A DNA stretch of 12,842 bases from an uncultured Clostridia bacterium (GCA_934670175.1 CAKUOX010000062.1:1-12842); one strand, 5' to 3'; positions 1-7,043 are shown, counted from the first letter of the stretch. Numbers and translations: made by a program. The notes: generated from the sequence alone by a model not told the origin.

Positions 1-447
1 ATGCTGCTGTCCTTCCTCGCGGGAAAGCTGCCGCTGGCGGTAAAGGGCGGATATGATTTCGTGGACGTGCGGGACGTCGCCTCGGGCGTCGTCGCGTGCG
101 CGGAGCGCGGTCTGCCCGGACACGGCTACATCCTTTCGGGACATTACGCCACCATTCGGGATATCCTGGAGCTGGTGAAAAAGACGGTGAACCTGCGGCG
201 CAGCGTATCCTACCTGCCGATCAGCTTTGCAAAGCTGGTTGCGCCGCTCTATGAAAAGATCAGCCTGCGCAGGCGCGAGCCGCTCTACTTTACGCCCTAT
301 TCCATCGCGGTGCTGGACTCCAACGGCGCGTTCAGCCGCAACGCCGCGGCGGCGGCCCTCGGCTATACGCCCAGGCCGCTGAGCAGCACGATCCGGGATA
401 CCGTACTATGGCTAAAGGAGAAGATGGGTGGAAATGCACGGACATAA
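1..447 (+). CDS. NAD-dependent epimerase/dehydratase family protein, C-terminal part (5' end outside window)
   Basis: The 148 residues match the C-terminal half of dihydroflavonol-4-reductase-like short-chain dehydrogenases (extended SDR, NAD-dependent epimerase family). The clearest block is GGYDFVDVRDVASGVV at residues 16-31, the usual segment where the substrate domain returns to the Rossmann fold, followed by a GYILSG-like strand. The N-terminal GxxGxxG nucleotide-binding motif and the YxxxK catalytic pair are absent. Family members are about 320-340 residues, so the real start almost certainly lies left of the window and the ATG at base 1 is an internal methionine. The gene ends 26 bases before a strong terminator, so it is the last gene of its transcript. 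The substrate cannot be told from this part. The family is fairly sure, the exact reaction is not. Confidence 0.8.
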   Translation: MLLSFLAGKLPLAVKGGYDFVDVRDVASGVVACAERGLPGHGYILSGHYATIRDILELVKKTVNLRRSVSYLPISFAKLVAPLYEKISLRRREPLYFTPYSIAVLDSNGAFSRNAAAAALGYTPRPLSSTIRDTVLWLKEKMGGNART

Positions 448-473
448 ATAATTGACGCGAACGGTATACCTAC

Positions 474-505
474 AGGCGGTCGGCTTATGTCGGGCGCCTT
501 TCTTT
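474..505 (+). terminator. Rho-independent terminator after the epimerase gene
   Basis: An 11-position stem (474-484 with 489-499, one G-G mismatch and two G-U pairs) closes a TTAT loop and is followed by TTTCTTT. It lies 26 bases after the stop codon and points the same way as the epimerase gene. Confidence 0.75.
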
Positions 506-831
506 GATTCTCGGAGACGATGAAGGGGCGTCATAGAAAAGAAAACCTCTAAATGCAAATTTCGAAGGTTTACTGGAGGTAAATCGAGGAATTTGCATGC
601 CGCAGATGGCGGAAAAGACATCGCCCGACGCGCCGCCGAATTGTGCGGTGGTGCCTTAAGATTCTATTTGCTGCTGCACGGAATCGCTCGATCAAACTCG
701 GGGTGCAGTTTTCTCTGCAGCGCTCCACGACCCTCCCTCACGGGCGATATCTTCATCGTTCAGCACGCCGATCACCTGTTCAATCAGATAGACGTTTTCG
801 AACTCAGAAAAGCGCATGACGAGATACCCCG
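506..831. other. Gap without a convincing gene; holds an orphan hairpin at 553-598
   Basis: Between the epimerase terminator and the end of the TetR gene no open frame has family resemblance. The gap contains a long interrupted hairpin: 553-561 pairs with 590-598, 562-565 with 584-587, and 569-573 with 579-583, giving 18 base pairs with bulges of 2 and 3 bases and a 5-base loop. Read on the minus strand, the hairpin is followed after about 7 bases by a T-rich run (TTTTCTTTTCT), so it may terminate the TetR transcript. Upstream bases 543-549 could pair with parts of the hairpin, which would also allow alternative folds. Confidence 0.5.
692..817 (-). CDS. Possible small ORF of 41 residues downstream of the TetR gene
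   Basis: An ATG-initiated frame of 41 residues (MRFSEFENVYLIEQ at the start) begins 14 bases after the TetR stop codon, on the same strand. The first half could form an amphipathic helix. The upstream bases hold only a weak ribosome site (CGGGGT) and no family is recognised. It may be a real small gene translated from the TetR message, a leftover of a lost gene, or chance. Confidence 0.2.
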   Translation of the reverse strand: MRFSEFENVYLIEQVIGVLNDEDIAREGGSWSAAEKTAPRV

Positions 832-1371
832 TTACTGCATCAGCTTCCGGATGATTCCGTAGAGAAAGTCCGCCATCACCCGGGGACTTTCGCGATCTTC
901 GCCGCGCCTCAGCCATTCCCGGATGAGCGCATAGCCGCCCTGATAGAAAAAGACGCGGAGATGCGCTCTTTCTCTGTCCGAGAAGGCGTCGGGTATGGCC
1001 ATATCGAACTGCATCCTGATAGCGGGCAGGTTGAACAGCTTGTCCGAAAAATCCCTGTCGGGCAGGGAGCCGGCCAGCGTCATAAAGGCCGCCTCGTCGG
1101 CCAGCAGCGCTTCCAGCACCCGGCACAGGCTGTCCCTGCCGTCCGACGCGTTTTCCGAGAGCACATCCTCCAGCTTGTGGAAATAATCGTTCTCGGCGTC
1201 GGTCAGCAGTTCGTACTGACTTCCATAGTATTTGTAAAAGGTGGTGCGGTTGATCTGCGCCGCTGCGCACAGTTCGTACACGGAGATTTTCTCGATTGGC
1301 TTTTCCTTCAGAAGTCCCATCAGCGCGTTTTTCAGCATGGCCTTGCTCAGGCGGATCCGCTGGTTTTCCAT
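832..1371 (-). CDS. TetR/AcrR family transcriptional regulator
   Basis: This 179-residue protein is a one-component repressor that binds DNA through an N-terminal helix-turn-helix and a ligand through its C-terminal helical domain. Residues about 8-60 carry the TetR signature: a helix ending in EKPIEKISVYELC, then AAQINRTTFYKYYGSQYELL, the recognition helix with its usual TFYKYY pattern. The C-terminal part is helical and acidic, like the TetR_C families found in Firmicutes. The ATG at 1371 is preferred over longer frames because AGGAAAGGG lies just upstream and the protein then starts right before the HTH domain. Its promoter overlaps a palindrome (see 1388-1427), which suggests autorepression. 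The remnant of a membrane transporter lies divergently behind the promoter, so the original target was probably an efflux pump. The ligand is unknown. Confidence 0.9.
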   Translation of the reverse strand: MENQRIRLSKAMLKNALMGLLKEKPIEKISVYELCAAAQINRTTFYKYYGSQYELLTDAENDYFHKLEDVLSENASDGRDSLCRVLEALLADEAAFMTLAGSLPDRDFSDKLFNLPAIRMQFDMAIPDAFSDRERAHLRVFFYQGGYALIREWLRRGEDRESPRVMADFLYGIIRKLMQ

Positions 1372-1387
1372 ATGCGATTCCCTTTCC

Positions 1388-1427
1388 TCAACAAATAAGT
1401 ATATTTTTGTCGATTTTACAGCATCAA
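1388..1427 (-). promoter_or_regulatory. TetR promoter with overlapping palindromic operator
   Basis: On the minus strand TTGATG (1422-1427) and TATACT (1398-1403) are separated by 18 bases, a good sigma-A-type promoter about 30 bases before the TetR start. An imperfect palindrome, TCAACAAAT at 1388-1396 against ATTTTTGTCGA at 1403-1413, is centred on the -10 box with 9 of 13 positions paired. This is the size and position expected of a TetR-family operator. The site is inferred, not demonstrated. Confidence 0.55.
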
Positions 1428-1521
1428 CAGCATCGGTTGCCTGTCGGCCATCCTGCTCATTTTGCTGATTCTGCCCGGTCTGCTGGCGCTGTTTGACCGG
1501 TGGGCGATTCACAAAAACTGA
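1399..1521 (+). pseudogene. 3' remnant of an MMPL/RND-type membrane transporter
   Basis: The plus-strand frame ending at the TGA at 1519-1521 reads, from about base 1420, SINSIGCLSAILLILLILPG, then LLALFDRWAIHKN. This is a hydrophobic helix running into an LPGLLALFDRW motif, closely resembling the last transmembrane helix and C-terminus of MMPL/RND superfamily exporters, where LPALLxLFD is typical. The frame is closed upstream by a stop at 1396-1398 and has no start codon or ribosome site, so at most 40 of the usual 700-1000 codons remain. It sits directly behind the TetR promoter, in the divergent position where such regulators keep their transporter. A deletion fusing the TetR 5' flank to the transporter 3' end is the simplest reading. 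A chance hydrophobic frame or an assembly join cannot be excluded. Confidence 0.55.
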
Positions 1522-1529
1522 CGACGCGA

Positions 1530-1562
1530 AAGCCCCTTGTCCGCAAAATGGACAAGGGGCTT
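1530..1562. terminator. Perfect hairpin between converging genes, probable bidirectional terminator
   Basis: A 13-base perfect stem (AAGCCCCTTGTCC at 1530-1542 and its complement at 1550-1562) encloses a 7-base loop. It lies between the stop of the transporter remnant and the stop of the FMN reductase gene. Neither side has a long T run, so termination may be modest or the hairpin may mainly protect the 3' end. Confidence 0.6.
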
Positions 1563-1566
1563 CCTG

Positions 1567-2226
1567 CTAGTGTGCCTCCGGACAGCCGGTTTCCTCCAGA
1601 AAGCGCAGGAAGGCTTCCGCCTGATTCCTCAGCGCCATCTGCTCCTGGGGCGAGAGCACCAGCCTTCCCCTGGCGAGGGATTTTGGAGTCAGGGCGACGC
1701 CTGTCTGCGGCACCTCCATGGGAATGGCCTGAATCGTTTTGAGCAGCTCCGTCAGCTTCTGCCGCGCGCCGCTGGCAGCAGACTGACCGCCCGCGCCGCT
1801 GATGGCGGCCTTTTTGCCCTGAATGGCCGTGCCAGGTGGAATCCCGCATTCCCAAAGCGGTCTGGAAAGCCAGTCCAGCAGATTCTTCAGCACGCCGGGA
1901 TAGCTGGAATTATACTCCGGTGTAAAAAACCAAAGTCCATGAGCAGTCAGAACCTTGATGCGCACGCGCTGAATTTCCATTGGCGACGGAAATTCGGCGT
2001 TCTGGTTGAACCAGGGCAGTCTGGCGTAATTCAAGACGGTCGTCTTCGCGCGCTCGCCTAGCAGCGCAGCGGCTTCCTGCGCCAGTTGGAGATTCAGAGA
2101 ATCTTCCCGCAGAGAACCCACGATCATGAGAATGTGTTTTCGCGTGCATTGAACCTGCTGCGGCAGGATCACAGCCTGCGCGAGAGGCATTGTACGCGCA
2201 GCTGCCTGCGGAGGTGCGTTCGCCAT
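1567..2226 (-). CDS. NADPH-dependent FMN reductase (flavodoxin-fold)
   Basis: This 219-residue protein belongs to the NADPH-dependent FMN reductase family, which reduces FMN, quinones or other electron acceptors with NAD(P)H in the cytoplasm. The phosphate-binding loop GSLREDSLN (residues 37-45) and the flavin-contact segment FFTPEYNSSYPGVLKNLLDW (100-119) are both clear. A GAGGQSA stretch near residues 144-150 corresponds to the third flavin loop. The start at 2226 has AGGAGG six bases upstream, better than any internal ATG. This leaves about 30 Ala/Pro/Gln-rich residues before the first beta strand, which the family normally lacks. It begins 13 bases after the stop of the SLH protein gene, with its ribosome site almost touching that stop, so the two are probably co-transcribed. 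The physiological acceptor is unknown. Confidence 0.88.
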   Translation of the reverse strand: MANAPPQAAARTMPLAQAVILPQQVQCTRKHILMIVGSLREDSLNLQLAQEAAALLGERAKTTVLNYARLPWFNQNAEFPSPMEIQRVRIKVLTAHGLWFFTPEYNSSYPGVLKNLLDWLSRPLWECGIPPGTAIQGKKAAISGAGGQSAASGARQKLTELLKTIQAIPMEVPQTGVALTPKSLARGRLVLSPQEQMALRNQAEAFLRFLEETGCPEAH

Positions 2227-2239
2227 AATCCGCCTCCTG

Positions 2240-4465
2240 TCAGGGTCGGTTCAGGAATCGCCAGAGCATTTCCGCCGCCTCGCCCCGGGTCGCCGCATCG
2301 CGGGGACGGAAAACGTCGCCCGGAGCGCAGACCTCGACCATGCCCATGGCCTCCGCCAGGGCGATGAAGCCCAGATCTCCCCCAAAGGTTTCGGCGTCGG
2401 CAAAGGAGGAGCAGAACGCGTCCGTCAGCGCTGCCGCCCGGTGATAGCCGGCCATGGAAAGGATCGCCCGCACCAGTTCCTCGCGGGTTATATCCTCATC
2501 CAGCTCTTTCTTCGTCAGCGCCAGCCGGTATTCCCGTGCACACATCAGCAGCGTTTCGTCGTCCAGATCCCACGCGCTGGGATTTCCAAGGCTGACCAGC
2601 AGCGAAGCCGCCTCCCGGTTGGTGATCTTTCGATCTGGCAAGAACTGATCGCCGGGAATACCCACGCCGTAGCCGGCCAGCTCGTTGGCTGCGTGATCGG
2701 TCACGTCATCGTATTCGTAGCGCATGGGCGTGGTTTCCATTATAACCAGGCTTCCATCTCTGGCGCGGACGGCTGTGACCTGCGGCTCGGAAACCAGATC
2801 GTAGCACAGTGCGAGATAATACTTCGTTTCACTTCGGTTTTGCACTGCGGGCAGCGTGCGCCAGCGCAAAACCGCGTTCATGGCTTCGCAGTAAGCCGCA
2901 TACGCGGCTATCTCGTCGATGATCCCTTCGGTGGGTTCGAAAGCAATGTCCTCATCCGTCCACGTCAGCGTGTAGGAGTCGATATAGCCCGTGGCTATGT
3001 TGACGCTGAGATACGCGGCATTGGCCGGATATGGAACCCCGTTTTCGCAGCGCACGCCTCGAACCTGAACGCGGGGGTTATAGTATCCGTCCTCTGCGGG
3101 GAATACGGCGGGGCGGATAATCATATTGGCGGTATGCTCCGGAAGGTACTTTTCCAGAAAATGAAACGCCCTCTTTTGGGCGGCGTCCGCCGCATAGTTG
3201 TCGAATTCATAGGCTGTAGAGCAGTAGCCTCCGTAGCTGTCCATTTCAAGCAGCGCGCCGGTGTGCGCGTCCAGCGTGACGTTGCGGGATAGCTTGCCGT
3301 CTTCAAGGCGATGGAAAACCTCCTCAGCGGTTCCCTCCGCTGCGCCCAACAGCCGCTGACAGTCGGCGACGTCGCGGACTTCCGCACGATAGGTCAGTCG
3401 CGCCATGACACATTCACCCTCCGTACTGTAACGGACACTTTGCAGGGCATAATCCTCGGTGACGCCCAGTTCCGTCATGCAGCGTGCAGCGGCGTCCAGC
3501 TTCTCCTCCGGCAGGGCGTTCTTCAGCTTTTCGGCGCCCGCGATTTCCGCCTGCGTCAGTCCTTTTTCCTCGGAAACCATATCTGCCTGGGCGGGCGCGT
3601 CCATCGCGTTCCATTCGCCGCCGCGGCCGACATTCAGGTCGTACATCTCTCCGGAAACCGCCAGCAGCGTCCAGCGCCCGGCGTCCTCCGGAACATAGCG
3701 TAGCTCCGCCCGGTTTTCGCCGTCCGGCACGTACTGGAGCGTCAGGCGGACAGCGCCTTTCAGCAGCTCGTTCGCCCCCTCATCGTCAACGACGACAGTT
3801 TCCGGACGATCTGTTCCGGTCAGCCGCAACCAGTCGTCGCTTCGCCAGAAGGAGCGCACCGCCATTGTCTTCGGATCGATCTCCAGCGTACAGCGAATAT
3901 CTGTCCTCAGCCCGTCCCTGAGAAGCGCTCCTCTCAGATAAACACTCTCGCCGGGATTCAGATTCAGGCGCTTTTCGGGGAACTCAATCCGGCAGTCCTC
4001 GTTTTCGCGCAGCGCGTTTTTCAGGAACGCCTGCGCAGCATCACGGAGACTTTTCGTATTATTGGGAACCCGGGGCGCGAAATAGGGCTCATATTCCCAT
4101 AACTCGTTTTCATGGCAGGAAAACTGATAGGGATAGCCTTCGTCATCGCAGGAAACGCTGGCGGTACCGCTTTCGTCCCACCAGCGCAGATACCAGCGAA
4201 TCTCGCCACCCTCCACGCTCTGATCGCCGCTAAAGTCGGTGTAGCGATCAGAAATGCCGCACCGCTCCTTCGCCAGCTCGGTTACGGTGCGCAGCCGCTC
4301 GTCCAGATTGGCGCGACTTAGTGTTTGCCTGGTCTGGGTTTGATGGGAATCTGGCAGCGGATATGCGGACAATATCCGTAGGGGTTCGTCGCGCGTTTCA
4401 ACAGAAACGGGCAGGAAGCAGAAGTTCAACAACGCGGCGACCAGTAAAACAGAAACGATATTCAT
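2240..4465 (-). CDS. Secreted YcdB/YcdC-like protein with three C-terminal SLH repeats
   Basis: This 741-residue protein is probably exported and held on the cell wall. A hydrophobic stretch (about residues 3-20, VSVLLVAALLNFCFLPV) acts as a signal sequence. The central ~550 residues look like the YcdB/YcdC repeat domain (PF16244-like), with segments such as KTMAVRSFWRSDDW and a second unit near YCSTAYEFDNYAADAAQKRA. Residues about 588-741 hold three SLH repeats with the usual GIPGDQFLPDRKITNREAA pattern, which bind secondary wall polymers. The ATG at 4465 is preferred because AGGAGG sits 8 bases upstream and the signal sequence follows at once. A GTG at 4567, also behind AGGAGG but very close to it (3 bases), would add 34 polar residues before the signal. 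The signal lacks the usual Lys/Arg near its start. Function beyond wall attachment is not known. Confidence 0.85.
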   Translation of the reverse strand: MNIVSVLLVAALLNFCFLPVSVETRDEPLRILSAYPLPDSHQTQTRQTLSRANLDERLRTVTELAKERCGISDRYTDFSGDQSVEGGEIRWYLRWWDESGTASVSCDDEGYPYQFSCHENELWEYEPYFAPRVPNNTKSLRDAAQAFLKNALRENEDCRIEFPEKRLNLNPGESVYLRGALLRDGLRTDIRCTLEIDPKTMAVRSFWRSDDWLRLTGTDRPETVVVDDEGANELLKGAVRLTLQYVPDGENRAELRYVPEDAGRWTLLAVSGEMYDLNVGRGGEWNAMDAPAQADMVSEEKGLTQAEIAGAEKLKNALPEEKLDAAARCMTELGVTEDYALQSVRYSTEGECVMARLTYRAEVRDVADCQRLLGAAEGTAEEVFHRLEDGKLSRNVTLDAHTGALLEMDSYGGYCSTAYEFDNYAADAAQKRAFHFLEKYLPEHTANMIIRPAVFPAEDGYYNPRVQVRGVRCENGVPYPANAAYLSVNIATGYIDSYTLTWTDEDIAFEPTEGIIDEIAAYAAYCEAMNAVLRWRTLPAVQNRSETKYYLALCYDLVSEPQVTAVRARDGSLVIMETTPMRYEYDDVTDHAANELAGYGVGIPGDQFLPDRKITNREAASLLVSLGNPSAWDLDDETLLMCAREYRLALTKKELDEDITREELVRAILSMAGYHRAAALTDAFCSSFADAETFGGDLGFIALAEAMGMVEVCAPGDVFRPRDAATRGEAAEMLWRFLNRP

Positions 4466-4683
4466 CTCGATGTCCTCCTTCTCCGGTTCATTTGCAAGGT
4501 CGGGCAGGTCGGGATGGTATGTGGGGAGGCAGCTTTGTCCTGAAGCGTAGCTTTTGCGGACGCTCACTTTCCTCCTCTCAGGCAGACCGGACAGACGTCA
4601 GGTCATTTTCGCAGCATCATATCACCATGTTAATTTTATTATGTTAATTAGACGATTCCAGGCTATCCTTTGTTCCTAATATA

Positions 4684-4692
4684 TGCTATAAT
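4684..4692 (+). promoter_or_regulatory. Extended -10 promoter of dinB
   Basis: TGCTATAAT (4684-4692) is a perfect -10 box with the TGn extension, about 72 bases before the dinB start. No good -35 box lies 16-18 bases upstream, which is common for extended -10 promoters. No complete Firmicutes LexA box was found here, only a single GTTC half-site, so SOS control is not supported by the sequence. Confidence 0.6.
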
Positions 4693-4763
4693 AGAGATAG
4701 AAAGGCTGCCCCTCCTTTGCCGCGCCGTTTCCTCTTCGCCCGCCATGTGGGGAGGTGATCCAT

Positions 4764-6188
4764 ATGTCGCCGCCGCGCCTGATTTTCCACTGCGACTGCA
4801 ACAACTTCTTCGCGTCCTGCGAATGCTTGGAGCGTCCCGAACTCCGGCTTGTTCCCATGGCCGTGGCTGGAGACACGGAGAGCCGCAGGGGCGTGGTCGT
4901 GGCCAAGAACGAGCTGGCCAAACGCCGGGGCGTCCAGACGACGGATACCGTCTGGCAGGCGAAGAAAAAGTGTCCGGAGCTGGTTTTTGTGCCGCCGCAG
5001 CACGAACTGTACGAGCGCGTTTCCCAACAGATCAATAAAATTTACCTGTCCTATACCGACCGTGTGGAGCCCGCGTCCATCGACGAAAGCTATCTGGATC
5101 TCACCGGCACGCTTTCCTATTATGGCATGACCGCCGAAGAGCTGGCTGACAGCATCCGCGCTCGCGTCCGCCTGGAAGTCGGCGTGACCATCTCCGTGGG
5201 CGTTTCATTCAACAAGACCTTTGCCAAAATGGGCAGTGACTACCAAAAGCCGGACGCCACCACCGTCGTGACAGAGGAAAACTACAAAGCGCTTCTCTGG
5301 CCGCTGCCGGTAGAGAACATGCTATTCATCGGCGCAGCCGCTGCGGAAAAGCTGAAGAAAAAGGACGTATTTACAATCGGGAATCTGGCCGCTCTGCCCC
5401 GGGAGCAGGTCGTCAAACTGCTGGGAAAAGGGGGCGTCAGCGTCTGGCGCGCCAGCAACGGGATGGACGACGCGCCGGTACGGCGGTTCGCGGACAGGAC
5501 GGAAGTGAAATCCGTCAGCCGGGGCATGACCTTCAAGCGGGATCTGATCGCTCTGGATGAGGTGAAGCAGGCCGTCGCAGTGCTGGCGGGAGAGGTCGCT
5601 GTGCAGCTGCGCGAAGAGAAGCTTAAGGGCCGGGTGATTCAGGTACAGATCAAGACCCCCATACTGACCGTTTATTCCCGGCAGCTTACGTTGCCCTTTG
5701 CCACCTGCACCCAGCAGGAGGTGGAAACCCATGCTCTGAATTTGATTCGGAAAAACTGGCATGTGGGTGCGAGTGCGCCCATCCGGGCGCTGACCGTAGG
5801 TGTTTCCGGGTTGGTGGAAGCGTCAGAGGCGACGGAACAGATTTCATTTCTGGATATGTTCGAAGCGGATGTACAAAATTCAGGGACAGGCGCGCTGTCG
5901 CGGGGCTACCGTAGCTACGCGGAGCGGGAGCGGCGGGAAAAGCTGGAAGCGGCGGTGGACGCGATTCGCCGCAAGCATGGCGAAAATGCGATCATCCAGG
6001 GAAATACTGGCAATCCGGAGATTGGGTTGGAAGGTGCGTGGAAACGAAAGAAGGAAGCGAAAAGGAATCCTGAGGCAGATGTGCTTTCGCCCCGGGCGGA
6101 TCAGAAAGGGGGCTCGGCGGACAGGTCGGCGCAAGCGCACAGTGCAGCCGATCAGAATACAGCAAAGCAGAAGAACCATGAGAAGTAA
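4764..6188 (+). CDS. dinB: DNA polymerase IV (Y-family translesion polymerase)
   Basis: This 474-residue Y-family polymerase copies damaged DNA without proofreading. Palm-domain carboxylates are visible as D11 in FHCDCNNFFASCE and D107-E108 in PASIDESYLDL. F16 occupies the steric-gate position that excludes ribonucleotides. Fingers and thumb follow, then the little-finger domain to about residue 350. The segment QISFLDMF (359-366) resembles the clamp-binding QLxLF motif. The ATG at 4764 is chosen over the GTG at 4755, because the near-perfect ribosome site GGGGAGGTGATC spans the latter and leaves good spacing to the former. After the usual family end (AVDAIRRKHGENAI) the protein carries about 60 extra hydrophilic, charged residues that look unstructured. 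It is monocistronic behind its own promoter. The family call is firm; the Pol IV subtype is by length and motifs. Confidence 0.93.
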   Translation: MSPPRLIFHCDCNNFFASCECLERPELRLVPMAVAGDTESRRGVVVAKNELAKRRGVQTTDTVWQAKKKCPELVFVPPQHELYERVSQQINKIYLSYTDRVEPASIDESYLDLTGTLSYYGMTAEELADSIRARVRLEVGVTISVGVSFNKTFAKMGSDYQKPDATTVVTEENYKALLWPLPVENMLFIGAAAAEKLKKKDVFTIGNLAALPREQVVKLLGKGGVSVWRASNGMDDAPVRRFADRTEVKSVSRGMTFKRDLIALDEVKQAVAVLAGEVAVQLREEKLKGRVIQVQIKTPILTVYSRQLTLPFATCTQQEVETHALNLIRKNWHVGASAPIRALTVGVSGLVEASEATEQISFLDMFEADVQNSGTGALSRGYRSYAERERREKLEAAVDAIRRKHGENAIIQGNTGNPEIGLEGAWKRKKEAKRNPEADVLSPRADQKGGSADRSAQAHSAADQNTAKQKNHEK

Positions 6189-6206
6189 CAAAATGCTTTT
6201 TAAGGG

Positions 6207-6300
6207 TTGTACCTCCTTTCCTGAAAGTTGTTCGATTATACAGACCATGGTACAATTCTATGATATTATACGGAAGCAGGGGCATCAAGTCAAATTGTAC
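6207..6300. repeat. Three TTGTAC/GTACAA elements upstream of the cytidylate-kinase-like gene
   Basis: TTGTACC (6207-6213), its inverse GGTACAATT (6249-6257) and AATTGTAC (6293-6300) are spaced about 43 bases apart in a 144-base intergenic region. The middle copy covers the -10 box of the promoter. The last two are perfect 8-base inverted repeats. They may be operator half-sites or arms of a leader hairpin, or may be chance. Confidence 0.35.
6228..6256 (+). promoter_or_regulatory. Promoter of the cytidylate-kinase-like gene
   Basis: TTGTTC (6228-6233) and TACAAT (6251-6256) are separated by exactly 17 bases, a good sigma-A-type pair, about 76 bases before the start codon. Confidence 0.6.
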
Positions 6301-6332
6301 GACCGATGAATCAAAAAGAAAGGAGAACTGTC

Positions 6333-6947
6333 ATGAACCGGATCATCACCATTGGTCGCGAGTTCGGAAGCGGTGGGCGCGAGATTGGCCGCCGCGTGTC
6401 GGAAACGCTGGGGATCGCCTATTACGACCAGGAGATCATCAGGGAGATTGCTAGGCGCACAGCCATGTCGGAGGATTATGTACGCAGGATCAGCGAGAGC
6501 AGACCCTTCACTTCTTACCCGATTCATGTGGGGCGAAGCTTCTACATTGTCGCGGATCCGCTTTTGCAGCAGAGCTTGTCTGTGTTTTCAGAACAGCACC
6601 GGCTGCTTGGGGAACTAGCGCAGAAATCCGACTGTCTCATTGTCGGGCGCTGCGCAGATTATATCCTTCGAGAGAACAATCCTTTCCGCCTCTTCGTGTA
6701 TGCGGACAAGGAAAGCAAGCTAAAGCGCTGTATGGCGCGCAGATCGGCGGATGAAAATCTGTCAGAGCGCGAAATGAAGAAACGCATGGACGAGATCGAC
6801 CGAAACCGCGCGCAGTACTACGCATGCTTTACCAGCCGGAGATGGGGCGCGCGCGACAATTATGACCTGATGATCAACACCTCGGGAAAAGATATCAAGC
6901 AGGTATCCGCCGCGCTGGCAGAATACATGAAAAAGCTGGCCAAATAA
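6333..6947 (+). CDS. Cytidylate kinase-like family protein
   Basis: This 204-residue cytoplasmic protein belongs to the cytidylate kinase-like P-loop family (PF13189-like), relatives of Cmk that are common in Clostridia. A variant P-loop GREFGSGGREIG lies at residues 8-19 near the N-terminus, followed by AYYDQEII, as in CMP kinases. A strand LIVGRCADYIL and a lid-like Arg-rich segment RCMARRSADEN follow, and the C-terminus has the usual DLMINTS strand. Phosphoryl transfer from ATP to a nucleotide is likely by family, but the substrate of this subfamily has not been securely assigned. The ATG at 6333 is preferred to the one at 6306 because AAAGGAG precedes it at 7 bases and translation then starts directly before the P-loop strand. 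It stands alone behind its own promoter and ends before a shared terminator region. Confidence 0.88.
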   Translation: MNRIITIGREFGSGGREIGRRVSETLGIAYYDQEIIREIARRTAMSEDYVRRISESRPFTSYPIHVGRSFYIVADPLLQQSLSVFSEQHRLLGELAQKSDCLIVGRCADYILRENNPFRLFVYADKESKLKRCMARRSADENLSEREMKKRMDEIDRNRAQYYACFTSRRWGARDNYDLMINTSGKDIKQVSAALAEYMKKLAK

Positions 6948-6995
6948 TCGTTGCCTTGCGAGAGCGCGGCCAAACCTCGCACTCTGATTGCTGAC

Positions 6996-7025
6996 AAAAC
7001 CCGGCTTCTTGTTAAAAAGGCCGGG
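6996..7025 (-). terminator. Terminator of the secreted-protein gene
   Basis: On the minus strand CCCGGC (7020-7025) pairs with GCCGGG (7000-7005) around a 14-base loop and is followed by TTTT (6996-6999). It lies just after the stop of the minus-strand gene and between converging genes, so it may also stop plus-strand reading, though that side has no T run. Confidence 0.65.
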
Positions 7026-7043
7026 CCTGTTCAGATCGATTCA

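Noticed and set aside
961..1398. Long plus-strand open frame antisense to the TetR gene
   Set aside because: It mirrors the codon pattern of the TetR gene on the other strand, has no ribosome site and resembles no family; the same applies to the other long frames opposite the SLH, ald and lpdA genes.
4670..4680. GTTC near the dinB promoter as a LexA (SOS) box
   Set aside because: Only one half-site is present; the matching GAAC partner at the right distance is missing.
4708..4755. CCTCC in the dinB leader pairing with its ribosome site
   Set aside because: Only five base pairs plus wobbles; any CCTCC can pair with a ribosome site, so this is weak support for regulation.
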